From assembly GCF_016924655.1 (NCBI RefSeq), contig NZ_JAFFJU010000001.1, forward strand, positions 310,001-374,000: a stretch of 64,000 bases of DNA. Direction: 5' to 3'. How positions within the stretch are numbered: position 1 is the first letter of the stretch; the number at the start of each line of letters is the position of its first letter. Position numbers and translations under genes: made by a program. Origin of the DNA: Sphingomonas arenae. GTDB taxonomy: Bacteria; Pseudomonadota; Alphaproteobacteria; Sphingomonadales; Sphingomonadaceae. Below are positions 52,301 through 62,502 of the stretch, one piece after another. The notes beneath the pieces were generated by a model that was given only the letters and a program-made list of their open reading frames with translations, did no database searches and had not been told where the DNA came from.

Positions 52301-52527
52301 TGTCCGATCTGCGCATGCCTGGGGTGGATGGCCCCTCGCTGCTCGACTGGCTGGAAGACGAGCACCCCTATCTGGTACGCAGGCTCGCGTTCGTAACCGG
52401 CGACACGCTCGGCCCAACGGCCGCCCGTTTCCTGGATCGCGCACGCCGGCCGTTCCTGGAGAAGCCATTTGATCTCTCAGGACTGCGACGCATTCTGGCA
52501 GAGCTTGGCGAGGGTCGTCATGGCTGA
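49342..52527 (+). CDS. Large soluble hybrid histidine kinase (PAS/GAF sensors, HisKA, receiver)
   Basis: A hybrid kinase of about 1061 residues; start at 49342 (MQRVDLVDEPSSIDGDLPFR) or 39 bases upstream. Order of domains: PAS (FMADGGGRVRWCNRRWYDYT), GAF (FLVQLGDALRDKSDPAEILF ... VTVPLIKNGRLAAVLYAQDS), PAS (IVDATPECVKLVAPDGSLDH), PAS (VIETAHEGIWLVDREARTLF), PAS (FMKHAPIGMYLKDADGRYLM), HisKA (GSLLAGVSHELNNPLSVVLT), ATPase (NLLVNAQHALLE; VEDNGPGVAPEIRRRIFDPF; GTGIGLTFSLGIVEAHGG) and a receiver (VIDDEPDLGDALAEML; Asp in YDAVLSDLRMPGVDG). No membrane segment. The OmpR-type regulator gene overlaps its end by 8 bases, so the pair is co-translated and likely cognate. Confidence 0.93.
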   Translation: MQRVDLVDEPSSIDGDLPFRLLADHLPALCFMADGGGRVRWCNRRWYDYTGALPGADPHEIWPSLHDPTLLDEIQARWDASIRSGEAGEMVVLLRGADARFRPFLTRAEPVKAPDGSVRCWLGTMTEIGEQREAEQNQRFLVQLGDALRDKSDPAEILFVTGRQLGTHLGLRRVGYGEVEEDGNTVIAGGRGWQPTDEPAVTEMLSLDSFGRGMADQLRRGEVSVIADTLIDPMTHGAAEVQSAYDIRASVTVPLIKNGRLAAVLYAQDSSPRAWRDAEVQLIREVAERTWATLERASAETARSESEQRLRESEARLRAIVDATPECVKLVAPDGSLDHMNAAGLRMLEADTDADALGRDIVKVIAPEHRARWRENHKRVCAGESLVWEFDVIGLKGTRRHMETHAVPLADAHGRMQQLAVTRDISTRKATEAALAESEARFRGVIETAHEGIWLVDREARTLFANQRMADLLGTTREEMQQRSVPDYSFAEDLEDTRQRIGNNLSGNPEQFEFRFRRTDGTPLPVLAATAPLRDGEGNIVGAVGMFSDLTERKQAEEKLRESEALLAAFMKHAPIGMYLKDADGRYLMLNPEMAKVFDRPLEEVVGESAAELFGPEEAAMIAEFDREILASGRSRRVEEHLPGRDDYEWSLVVRFPLALDEEKSTRIGGFDIDISDRKRAEAELQRSREALYQSEKLTALGSLLAGVSHELNNPLSVVLTLSELLEQKASGTPFSERAAKIHAAAARCGKIVQTFLAMARQRAPVRQSVSVNALVSGALELTAYSLRTGGVQIVQELAESLPLIEADADQLGQVLVNLLVNAQHALLERDTQRVLTIRTSADERSRRVRVEVEDNGPGVAPEIRRRIFDPFFTSKPQGQGTGIGLTFSLGIVEAHGGTLRLDDPPDGGARFTIELPARGEAMPAPGNGNERTAESASGRALVIDDEPDLGDALAEMLADEGYRVDVVRSGEDAKKMIALHDYDAVLSDLRMPGVDGPSLLDWLEDEHPYLVRRLAFVTGDTLGPTAARFLDRARRPFLEKPFDLSGLRRILAELGEGRHG

Positions 52528-53245
52528 GGAGGTCGGTGCCGCCCACATCGTGGTCGTGGATGACGAGCCGGACCTGCGCGAGGCCGTGCAGGAGTATCTG
52601 CTCGACCATGGCTTTGCCGTCAGCGGCGCGGATGGCGGCCGGTCGCTTCGTTCCCTGATGAGTGAGCGGGCCGTGGACCTGGTCATCCTCGACATCAACA
52701 TGCCCGAGGAGGACGGCCTGTCCATCGCCCGCTACCTGCGCGGGCTTGGACCCATCGGGATCATCATGTTGACCGCCAACCGGGATACAGTGGACCGGGT
52801 CGTGGGACTGGAGATCGGCGCCGACGACTATCTGCCCAAGCCGTTCGAGCTTCGAGAGCTGCTCGCACGGGTTCGAGCGGTCTTGCGACGGGTGGCAAAG
52901 CCACACGCGCCCGCGGCGACCATGGCCCATGAGGTTCGGGTCGGTCGGTGCATGCTTAACCTAGAGTCTCGCCGGTTGTTCGACCTGGAGGGCGGCGAAG
53001 TCCCGATTACCGCGATGGAGTTCGACCTGCTCCGGACCTTTGTCGAGCACCCCAATCGCGTCCTCACACGGGACCAGCTGCTGGATCTCGCCCACAACAT
53101 GGAAATGACACCATTCGATCGCTCAATCGACATGCGAATCGGTCGCCTGCGCCGGAAGGTCGAGCCGGACCCGAAGCTTCCCAGGACCCTCAAGACCGTG
53201 CGCGGCGCGGGCTACATCTTCGTCCCGGCCGCTATTTCGGGCTGA
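52520..53245 (+). CDS. OmpR-family response regulator
   Basis: A 241-residue regulator starting at 52520, where its ATG overlaps the kinase stop. The receiver has the acidic pair VVVDDEPDLREAVQEYLLDH, phospho-acceptor Asp in DLVILDINMPEEDGLSIARY and Lys in DYLPKPFELRELLARVRAVL. The C-terminal winged helix has TAMEFDLLRTFVEHPNRVLT, RDQLLDLAHN and RLRRKVEPDPKLPRTLKTVR followed by GAGYIFVP. It presumably receives phosphate from the upstream kinase. A 8-bp inverted repeat lies 20 bases downstream of its stop and could be a target site for the genes that follow. Confidence 0.95.
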   Translation: MAEEVGAAHIVVVDDEPDLREAVQEYLLDHGFAVSGADGGRSLRSLMSERAVDLVILDINMPEEDGLSIARYLRGLGPIGIIMLTANRDTVDRVVGLEIGADDYLPKPFELRELLARVRAVLRRVAKPHAPAATMAHEVRVGRCMLNLESRRLFDLEGGEVPITAMEFDLLRTFVEHPNRVLTRDQLLDLAHNMEMTPFDRSIDMRIGRLRRKVEPDPKLPRTLKTVRGAGYIFVPAAISG

Positions 53246-53265
53246 CCTGTTGTTACGTTTGTGAC

Positions 53266-53295
53266 ACAAGATGCATCGGCCTGACGTCATCTTGT
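53266..53295. promoter_or_regulatory. Inverted repeat downstream of the response regulator
   Basis: ACAAGATG ... CATCTTGT: perfect 8-bp arms separated by 14 bases, with TGAC outside both arms. No T-run follows, so a factor-independent terminator is unlikely. It lies 49 bases upstream of the alanine-rich small ORF, where an activator site would be expected. Confidence 0.4.
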
Positions 53296-53343
53296 GAGTC
53301 AGCACGCGTAGATCGCCCTCCGACAAGAAAGTTGGAGGGTGAC

Positions 53344-53499
53344 ATGAGGTACAAAAGTAGACTGGTTCGACGACCTTGGGCGCGCCTGCAGTCGGCGCTG
53401 AGGTCGGGAGAGACGCGAGCCGCGGCGGCAGCGGCCGCCTCAGCCGCAGCTGCGGCGAGTTGCGCTTTCGTTCTGTCCGTTCTTCCGCCCGTTGCTTGA
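53344..53499 (+). CDS. 51-residue alanine-rich small protein
   Basis: A short frame with an excellent ribosome-binding site (GGAGGGTGAC directly before the ATG). The product starts basic (MRYKSRLVRRPWARLQSALR), then has a stretch of fourteen residues nearly all Ala, then SCAFVLSVLPPVA at the end. It could be a small membrane-active or leader peptide. It lies between the OmpR-type regulator and the TPR protein, in the same direction. No homologue is recognised; GC-rich repeats can also produce such runs, so expression is unproven. Confidence 0.45.
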   Translation: MRYKSRLVRRPWARLQSALRSGETRAAAAAAASAAAAASCAFVLSVLPPVA

Positions 53500-53530
53500 G
53501 CCAAGCGGGCTCACACCCAGGAGACGTCCA

Positions 53531-55303
53531 ATGATCCGCTTCCTGATGCTCGGTGTTGCCGCACTCGCGCTGACCAGCGCCGCGCCCCTACCGGTTTCGA
53601 TTTCCGCCGACGCCATGTCGGTCCTGGATCCGCTGAAGCAAATCCGCTTCCGCTGCGGCGGGGGCCGGGAACGCGGTGCGCTGATCCGGGCGCGGCTCCA
53701 ATTGGCGCTCGCGTCCGGTGCGCTGCCAGCAGACGGGGCGGCGGCCGCACCCCTGATCGAGGGCCTGAGCGCCGTCCGGTATCCGATCACCGCTGCCAAC
53801 GAACAGGCGCAGGCGTACTTCGATCAGGGGCTGGCGCTCGCCTACGGATTCAATCACGACGCGGCCGTGCGGGCCTTTCGGACGGCGCAGAACCTCGATC
53901 CGAGCTGCGCCATGTGCTTCTGGGGTGAGGCCTATGCGCGTGGTCCGAACATCAACGCGCCCATGGATCCGCAGGCGGTCGAGCGCACGATGACCGTGCT
54001 GCAGCGCGCGTTGGCGTTGCGCGACCGAGCCTCCGAGAAGGAACGGGCGCTGATCGATGCGCTGTCCACCCGGTACACGGCAGACCCGAACGCCGACCGT
54101 TCAGCGCTCGACAAAGCTTATGCCGACGCAATGGACCAGGTCGCCGCCCGGTTCCCCCAAGACGACGATATCGCCATCTTGGCCGCCGAGGCGGCGATGG
54201 ACACGCAGCCCTGGGATTATTGGGAGAGCGACCGGCGGACCCCCAAAGGGCGGATCGGCGCCACGATTGCGCGGGTGGAGCAGGTCCTTGCCCGCAACCC
54301 CAACCACCCGCAGGCCATTCACCTGTATATCCACCTGCTGGAAGCATCGGCGATGCCGGAGAAAGCGGAGGCCGCGGCAGATCGTCTCGCCAGCCCGCTT
54401 GTTCCTGCCGCGGGGCACCTCGTCCACATGCCCGGCCATCTCTACTACCGGCTCGGGCGGTTCAAGGACGCCGTCAAGGTGAACGTCGCGGCCGCACTGG
54501 CTGACGAAGCCTACCTCCGCACGGCCGACGACAAGGGAATCTACCGCTACGGATATTACCCGCATAACGTGCATTTCATTGTCACTTCCGCGCAGATGGG
54601 CGGCGACAAGGCGACGGCGATCGAGCAGTCTCGCCGCTTGCAGCAGGTGCTTGGCGTGGATGTGGCGCTCGCCATGCCATGGGTGCAGGCGATCTGGGCA
54701 GCCCCTTACTTCGCCCATGCGCAGTTCAGCGGTCCCGCGGAGATTCTGGCGCAGCCCGCGCCCGACGCACGCATGCCCTATGTCACCGGCATGTGGCACT
54801 ACTCTCGCGCGGTCGCCCACGCGCTCCGCCGGGATAGCAAGCGTGTCGAGCGCGAGCTTTCGAAGTTAAAGCAGCTGCGCGAGAAGTCGGACTTCACGTC
54901 GATGACCGCGGGAGGAGTCCCCGCACCGGACTTGCTCGAACTCGCGGAGCATGTCGCGCGAGGACGCCTTGCGTTTGCCCTTCGCCGGCCGACGGAAGCA
55001 ATCCGCCATTATCGTGCTGCGATCGCGATCGAAGACCGCATCCCGTACATGGAACCGCCTTACTGGTATTACCCAGTGCGGCAGTCCCTAGGCGCGACGC
55101 AGCTCGTCAGCGGTGATGCAGCGGGCGCGAGGCAGACGTTCCTCGAGACGCTCGCGCGCTCGCCCAATAACGGATGGGCCCTCTACGGCTTGGCAGAGGC
55201 GCAGCGGAGACTTGGCGAGAGGGTCGCACGCCGTTCCACCTTGAGCGCTCTCCAGCAAGCGTGGCTCGGCAAGCGGAGCGATCTCACGCTGGCACGCCTC
55301 TGA
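53531..55303 (+). CDS. Exported TPR-repeat protein
   Basis: A 590-residue protein with a signal peptide (MIRFLMLGVAALALTSAAPL) after a GGAG eight bases before the ATG at 53531. The mature part is helical and contains TPR-like units: AYFDQGLALAYGFNHDAAVR (with AFRTAQNLDPSCAMCFWGEA), MTVLQRALALRDRASEKERA, and near the end AARQTFLETLARSPNNGWAL then YGLAEAQRRLGE. The CAMC pair and WGEAYARGPNINAPMD recall a family of periplasmic TPR proteins of unknown role. The middle (HLVHMPGHLYYRLGRFKDAV, YYPHNVHF) is His-rich and could bind metal. Function is not known. Confidence 0.8.
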   Translation: MIRFLMLGVAALALTSAAPLPVSISADAMSVLDPLKQIRFRCGGGRERGALIRARLQLALASGALPADGAAAAPLIEGLSAVRYPITAANEQAQAYFDQGLALAYGFNHDAAVRAFRTAQNLDPSCAMCFWGEAYARGPNINAPMDPQAVERTMTVLQRALALRDRASEKERALIDALSTRYTADPNADRSALDKAYADAMDQVAARFPQDDDIAILAAEAAMDTQPWDYWESDRRTPKGRIGATIARVEQVLARNPNHPQAIHLYIHLLEASAMPEKAEAAADRLASPLVPAAGHLVHMPGHLYYRLGRFKDAVKVNVAAALADEAYLRTADDKGIYRYGYYPHNVHFIVTSAQMGGDKATAIEQSRRLQQVLGVDVALAMPWVQAIWAAPYFAHAQFSGPAEILAQPAPDARMPYVTGMWHYSRAVAHALRRDSKRVERELSKLKQLREKSDFTSMTAGGVPAPDLLELAEHVARGRLAFALRRPTEAIRHYRAAIAIEDRIPYMEPPYWYYPVRQSLGATQLVSGDAAGARQTFLETLARSPNNGWALYGLAEAQRRLGERVARRSTLSALQQAWLGKRSDLTLARL

Positions 55304-55386
55304 CGAAGCTCCGCAGCCTGCGCATCCGAGGGACCACTTGACTCCCCGGCCGCTCCAGCGCCCACTGGAGCGGCTGGAGGTTGTGC

Positions 55387-56454
55387 ATGCTGCGAAGCGT
55401 CGCTGGCCTGATCGTTCTCGCACTGGCCGGGTTGGTCCTCTCGCCCTCGCCTGCGCAGGCGGAGAGCCGCCGCATCGTGGCGGTGGGTGATCTCCACGGC
55501 GATTGGGACGCATGGCAGGCGATTGCGCGGGCGGCGGGCCTGATTGACGGCCGGGATCGCTGGCAAGGCGGACGGACGATCCTCGTCCAGATGGGCGACG
55601 TGGTCGATCGTGGGCCGGACAGCCTCCGGATCGTCCGGCATCTGCAGCAGCTCCAGCGCGAGGCGCCGCGCGCCGGCGGCCAGGTCATCGCCCTCATCGG
55701 TAACCATGAAGCCATGATGATGACCGGCGATCTGCGCTACGTTCATCCCGGCGAATATGCGGCGTTCGTGACACGCTCGTCGGGCGAGCTGCGCGACAGG
55801 ACCTTTGCCGAGAACCGGGTGGCGATCGAAGCCGCGTACCGGCGCGATCGTCCCGCAATGACCAGCGAAGCCATCAAGGACGCCTGGATCAAGGCGACGC
55901 CGCTCGGGCAAATCGAGCACCAAGCCGCCTGGAGCCCGACCGGGAGGCTCGGCCGCTGGACCCTGTCCAACCCCGCCGCAGTGATCCTGGGCGGCACCCT
56001 GTTCGTGCATGGGGGCCTCAGCGCCGAACTGGCCCCGCTCGGGATCGAGCAGATCAACCAGCGGGTCCATTCCGACCTGCGGATGCAGCGAACGGAGCCG
56101 ACGGCCATCATCAACGATCCCCTGGGGCCGCTCTGGTACCGGGGACATATCAGCCGGGAGCCCGAGGGTCCGCAGGTCGCGCCTTCGCCTGCTTTGTCCG
56201 CCACCGCGCAGCCTGGCCCTCCGCCGCGGCCCGGCATCGACGAGGAGCTGGACGTGGTGCTGCGGCTGACCGGCACGCGGCGGATCGTGGTCGGCCACAC
56301 GCCAAGCCTGCGAGGCATCATCGTCGATCGCGGGGGCAAGCTGGTGCGCATCGATAGCGCGATCAGCCGCGCCTACGGCGGCACCCTCTCCTGGCTCGAA
56401 ATCGAAGGAGACCGGGTGACCACGCGCAGCACCGCGCGCCCAGGTGGAGGTTGA
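55387..56454 (+). CDS. Exported calcineurin-like metallophosphatase
   Basis: A 355-residue periplasmic phosphoesterase. It has a signal peptide (MLRSVAGLIVLALAGLVLSP, ending SPAQA) and the full metallophosphatase motif series: VAVGDLHGDWDAW, VQMGDVVDRGPDSLR, ALIGNHEAMMM, the His in TLFVHGGLSAE and VVGHTPS. This class cleaves phosphodiester or phosphomonoester bonds, often in phosphoproteins, nucleotides or phospho-sugars. It is followed 3 bases after its stop by an unidentified exported protein gene, so the two are probably an operon. Confidence 0.92.
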   Translation: MLRSVAGLIVLALAGLVLSPSPAQAESRRIVAVGDLHGDWDAWQAIARAAGLIDGRDRWQGGRTILVQMGDVVDRGPDSLRIVRHLQQLQREAPRAGGQVIALIGNHEAMMMTGDLRYVHPGEYAAFVTRSSGELRDRTFAENRVAIEAAYRRDRPAMTSEAIKDAWIKATPLGQIEHQAAWSPTGRLGRWTLSNPAAVILGGTLFVHGGLSAELAPLGIEQINQRVHSDLRMQRTEPTAIINDPLGPLWYRGHISREPEGPQVAPSPALSATAQPGPPPRPGIDEELDVVLRLTGTRRIVVGHTPSLRGIIVDRGGKLVRIDSAISRAYGGTLSWLEIEGDRVTTRSTARPGGG

Positions 56455-56457
56455 CCC

Positions 56458-57474
56458 ATGCGAACCTTCGTCACATTTCTCATTCTTCTTGGAACGGCGG
56501 CCGCCGCCGCCGCACAGGAGGCCTCCCCGCTTTTCGCCGGGCAGGAGCCGATCCGCATCGTGCTCACCGGGCCGATCTCCTCCTTGCAGGGGGACCGGAG
56601 CGAGACGCCGCGCCCGGCGACGCTGACCCTCGGGGCCGAGGCCCATTCCGTGACGCTGGCGCCGCGCGGGATCACCCGGCGGATGAAGGACATCTGCCAC
56701 TTCCCGCCGCTTCGGGTCAGGTTCGTGCCGCCGCCTGCTCAAGGCCTGTTTGCGGGGCAGCAGCAGCTGAAGCTGGTCACCCATTGCCGCGCGCCTGAGC
56801 GGTTCCAGGATCATGTCCTGCTCGAATATGCCGCTTACCGGATGCTCAACAGGCTGACTCCGCAGTCGCTGAACGTCAGGCTTGCCCAAATCGCCTATCG
56901 CAACCCGGACGGGAGACCGCTGGTCACGCGAGCGGCATTCTTCATCGAGGATTGGGACGGCGCAGCAAGACGGTTGGGCATGTCGCGCCCGCGCGTCGGC
57001 GATGCGGTCGCCCGGACGCAGCTAAGCCCAGCGGAAGCCGCCAGAGCGGCGCTGTTCGCCTACATGATCGGGAATCTCGACTGGTCCATGCGCGTCGGGC
57101 CGAAAGGCGAAGGCTGCTGCCACAACTTCCGCCTGCTTAGCCCGCCAGGATCCGCTCGCGTCGTTCCGATCCCTTACGACTTCGACTTTTCCGGGTTGGT
57201 GGATGCTCCTTATGCGCAGGTTCCTGAGGGGCTGCGGCTGAACAGCGTGCGCGAACGGCAGTATCGCGGCTATTGCATGCACAACGCCGAGGCGGTCGCG
57301 GCCGCAGCGGATTTCCGGGGGCGGCAGGCGGAGCTGATGACGGTGGTCTCGACGGTCCCCGGCCTGAGCGACGGCAGCAAACGGCGGGCCAGCGCCTACA
57401 TCGGTGAGTTCTTTCGGGACATCGCAACCGAGGAGAAGCTTCGCAGCAAAGTGCTGCGGACCTGCATCCGTTAG
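56458..57474 (+). CDS. Exported protein of unknown function, kinase-like (CotH) hints
   Basis: A 338-residue protein with a signal peptide (MRTFVTFLILLGTAAAAAAQ). In the middle are MIGNLDWSMRVGP and VVPIPYDFDFSGLVDAPYAQ, a pair reminiscent of the N...D and DFD metal-binding motifs of CotH-type secretory kinases. Cys residues occur in KDICHFPP, VTHCRAPER, GCCHN, YCMHN and near the end (LRTCIR). It follows the metallophosphatase by 3 bases and converges with DUF4956, overlapping it by 4 bases at the 3' ends. In other bacteria CotH-like, DUF4956 and polyphosphate-polymerase (VTC) genes occur together, which favours the hint, but the family assignment is weak. Confidence 0.5.
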   Translation: MRTFVTFLILLGTAAAAAAQEASPLFAGQEPIRIVLTGPISSLQGDRSETPRPATLTLGAEAHSVTLAPRGITRRMKDICHFPPLRVRFVPPPAQGLFAGQQQLKLVTHCRAPERFQDHVLLEYAAYRMLNRLTPQSLNVRLAQIAYRNPDGRPLVTRAAFFIEDWDGAARRLGMSRPRVGDAVARTQLSPAEAARAALFAYMIGNLDWSMRVGPKGEGCCHNFRLLSPPGSARVVPIPYDFDFSGLVDAPYAQVPEGLRLNSVRERQYRGYCMHNAEAVAAAADFRGRQAELMTVVSTVPGLSDGSKRRASAYIGEFFRDIATEEKLRSKVLRTCIR

Positions 57475-58193
57475 GCCGGCTTCGCCGGCTCGGACGGAGG
57501 CTGCGGAACGATTGCGGCCGATGCCGCGGCGGCAGCGGCCGCCTTGCTCTCAGGATCGTGCGGGTCGAAGTCGCTCATGTAGCGCTTCATGCCCTGCCGT
57601 TCGCCATATTCGGTGAGCCACAGCACGACAAAGCTGATGGAGAAGGCGAGGCTCATCACGTAGGCAAGCTCCGCAGCGCCGGTGCCCGCAGCCAGGCCAA
57701 TGCCGACCGACAGCAGGATGTAGAGCGCGTCGCCGGAACTCTTCAGGCTGTTCTTGAACCGCACCGCGCCGGCGATGCCCCCGAGGGCAAAGGCTAGGCT
57801 GAGCGAGTTCTGCACGATGATCACGATGGAGGTCACGGTGATCGGCAGGATCAGGATCGTGCTGATCAGCGACTGGTCATATTCCTCCTCGCTGCGGGTA
57901 TTCATGTAGACCCAGCTGACTGGCAGCGCGGCGAGGAAAGCGGCCAGCACGGCCGCGAGCATCCAACCGATGCTGCCCCCGATGGTGGCGACCTGATCCA
58001 GGCTTCCCTTCGAGACCTCCCGCAGGGCATTGGCGCCTTCCTGGCTGCCTGCGGGTTGTTGGATCAGGTGCTGGGCGCTGCCGATCGGCAGGTGACTCTT
58101 CAGTTCGGGCGACTGCGTCAGCAGCAGTGCCGCAAGGCCCGCCAGCACCCCATAGTAGACGACCAGCAACGCAAGCAGCCGAACCGCGCGCAT
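57471..58193 (-). CDS. DUF4956-family membrane protein
   Basis: A 240-residue membrane protein with helices at about 7-27 (LLALLVVYYGVLAGLAALLL), 75-95 (IGWMLAAVLAAFLAALPVSW), 112-132 (LISTILILPITVTSIVIIVQ) and 160-190. The block LSLAFALGGIAGAVRFKNSL followed by KSSGDALYILLSVGIGLAAG is the DUF4956 signature. The cytoplasmic tail is Ala/Pro-rich. Members often sit next to CotH-like and VTC polyphosphate-polymerase genes. Here it is upstream of, and convergent with, the CotH-like candidate, and 64 bases downstream of a PPK2 gene on the same strand. A link with polyphosphate is suggested by this context only. Confidence 0.8.
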   Translation of the reverse strand: MRAVRLLALLVVYYGVLAGLAALLLTQSPELKSHLPIGSAQHLIQQPAGSQEGANALREVSKGSLDQVATIGGSIGWMLAAVLAAFLAALPVSWVYMNTRSEEEYDQSLISTILILPITVTSIVIIVQNSLSLAFALGGIAGAVRFKNSLKSSGDALYILLSVGIGLAAGTGAAELAYVMSLAFSISFVVLWLTEYGERQGMKRYMSDFDPHDPESKAAAAAAASAAIVPQPPSEPAKPA

Positions 58194-58257
58194 CCTGACA
58201 ACCCCCTGCAGCGATGCTTTGTTGTAAGGCTATGCCGAAAGCGTGATTCCGCAAAGC

Positions 58258-59046
58258 TCAATCGTCGAGCACAACCGTCGCCGGCGGAATGGGCTGGAGC
58301 ACGCTGTAGGTTTCCGGCAGAGGTTCATGCTCGAGGGGCGGCCACTCCATCTCCGGGACCGGCAGGTGCGTGTCGGGCAATCGATCCAGCAGATCGCGGA
58401 TGAGCGTCAGCCGGCCTAGCCCCTGGTTGTTGAAGTCGACCAGCGTCCAGGGTGCGTAGTCGGTGTGGGTCGCACGCAACATGCGTTCCCGCGCTTCCGT
58501 ATAGTCCGCGTAGTGCTTGCGCGCCTCACGATCGATCGACGAAAGTTTCCAGCGCTTCATGGGGTTTTCCACCCGCTCCCGAAAACGTTTCTCCTGCTTC
58601 GCCTGATCGCAGCACAGCCAGTATTTGAAGAGCAGGATGCCGTCGTCCACCAACTGTCGCTCGAACCGGGGCGCAGCCTCGAGAAAGGCGTCGACCTGAT
58701 CGGGCGTGGCGAACCCCATGACCGCCTCGACCCCGGCGCGGTTGTACCAGCTGCGGTCAAACAGCACGATCTCTCCTGCGCCCGGCAGGTGCGGCACGTA
58801 GCGCTGGAAATACCATTGGGTCTTCTCGTGATCGCTGGGGCTCGGCAGCGCCGCGACACGGCACTGACGCGGGTTGATGCCGCGACGGATGGCGTCGATC
58901 GCGCCGCCCTTGCCGGCCGTATCGCGCCCCTCGAAGATGACCACGATCCGTTGCCGGGTCTCGCAGACCCAGCGCGCCATGTCGCTGAGTTCCTGGCGCA
59001 AGGGCTTCAGGTTCTTCTCGTACTCCTCGCTGGTCAGCTTGCGCAT
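58258..59046 (-). CDS. ppk2: Polyphosphate kinase 2 (PPK2)
   Basis: A 262-residue PPK2. Start MRKLTSEEYEKNLKPLRQEL at 59046 matches the usual N-terminus. Walker A is VIFEGRDTAGKGGAIDAIRR, Walker B is IVLFDRSWYNRAGVE and the lid has KRFRERVENPMKRWKLSSID. The following YADYTEARERMLRATHTDYA and PWTLVDFNN are conserved. PPK2 enzymes interconvert polyphosphate and nucleoside di-/triphosphates; the single domain and motif pattern suit the class that phosphorylates NDPs. Neighbouring FAD oxidoreductase is upstream on the same strand by 53 bases. Confidence 0.94.
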   Translation of the reverse strand: MRKLTSEEYEKNLKPLRQELSDMARWVCETRQRIVVIFEGRDTAGKGGAIDAIRRGINPRQCRVAALPSPSDHEKTQWYFQRYVPHLPGAGEIVLFDRSWYNRAGVEAVMGFATPDQVDAFLEAAPRFERQLVDDGILLFKYWLCCDQAKQEKRFRERVENPMKRWKLSSIDREARKHYADYTEARERMLRATHTDYAPWTLVDFNNQGLGRLTLIRDLLDRLPDTHLPVPEMEWPPLEHEPLPETYSVLQPIPPATVVLDD

Positions 59047-59098
59047 GCATCCTCCCGGAATCCGGCCAGGATGGCACGACGGCAGCCGATGGCGCAAA

Positions 59099-61769
<2,671 letters not shown>

Positions 61770-61804
61770 GCCGACATCCTGTCACCAGACGACCCAGGAG
61801 GCAA

Positions 61805-62473
61805 TCAGAGCCGGACGGCCCTAGCTGGGAGTCCGTCCAGGATCGCATCGATCTGGCGCGCGACCTCTTCGACACTTGCCATTCCGTCGACACGCCTTAC
61901 GAGACCCCGCTCCTCATAATAGGGCAGGATCGGCGCGGTCTTCGCCCGATACTCGGCCATGCGGGTGCGCACCGTCTGTTCATTGTCGTCAGGCCGGCGC
62001 TTGAACTCGTGGGCTCCGCAGACGTCGCAGGTCTTCTCGACCTTCGGAAGCTTGAAACGGTCGTGATAGCCCACACCGCAGTTGGCACAGGAGAAACGGC
62101 CGGTGATGCGCTCGACCAGTGCCTCCTCGTCGACCTCCAGCTCGATCACATGATCCAGCGTGCGACCCTTCTCTCCGAGCAACATCTCCAGGGCAGCCGC
62201 TTGGTGCTTGGTGCGCGGGAAACCGTCGAAGATCGCGCCCCGGTCCTGCGAGGCATCGAGGTGCTCACCGATCAGCGCGGACACGATGGCATCGCTGACC
62301 AGCTCGCCCGCTTCCATCACGGCCTTGGCCTTGAGGCCCACAGGCGTTCCCGCCTTCACCGCCGCCCGGAGCATGTCACCGGTGGACAGCTGGACCATGC
62401 CGCGGGTATCGACCAGACGCTGGGCCTGGGTTCCCTTGCCCGCTCCTGGCGGCCCAAGAAGGATGATGTTCAC
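61805..62473 (-). CDS. adk: Adenylate kinase
   Basis: A 222-residue adenylate kinase (ATP + AMP to 2 ADP). Walker A MNIILLGPPGAGKGTQAQRL, AMP-binding MVQLSTGDMLRAAVKAGTPV, IFDGFPRTKHQAAALEMLLG and the LID with four Cys: CANCGVGYHDRF and CDVCGAHEFKRRPDDN, a zinc-binding long-LID form. Its place directly after secY is the standard end of the spc operon in many alphaproteobacteria. Confidence 0.97.
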   Translation of the reverse strand: MNIILLGPPGAGKGTQAQRLVDTRGMVQLSTGDMLRAAVKAGTPVGLKAKAVMEAGELVSDAIVSALIGEHLDASQDRGAIFDGFPRTKHQAAALEMLLGEKGRTLDHVIELEVDEEALVERITGRFSCANCGVGYHDRFKLPKVEKTCDVCGAHEFKRRPDDNEQTVRTRMAEYRAKTAPILPYYEERGLVRRVDGMASVEEVARQIDAILDGLPARAVRL

Positions 62474-62502
62474 GCGCGTTCCCCTCCTGCGTGGACGTGC
62501 GC

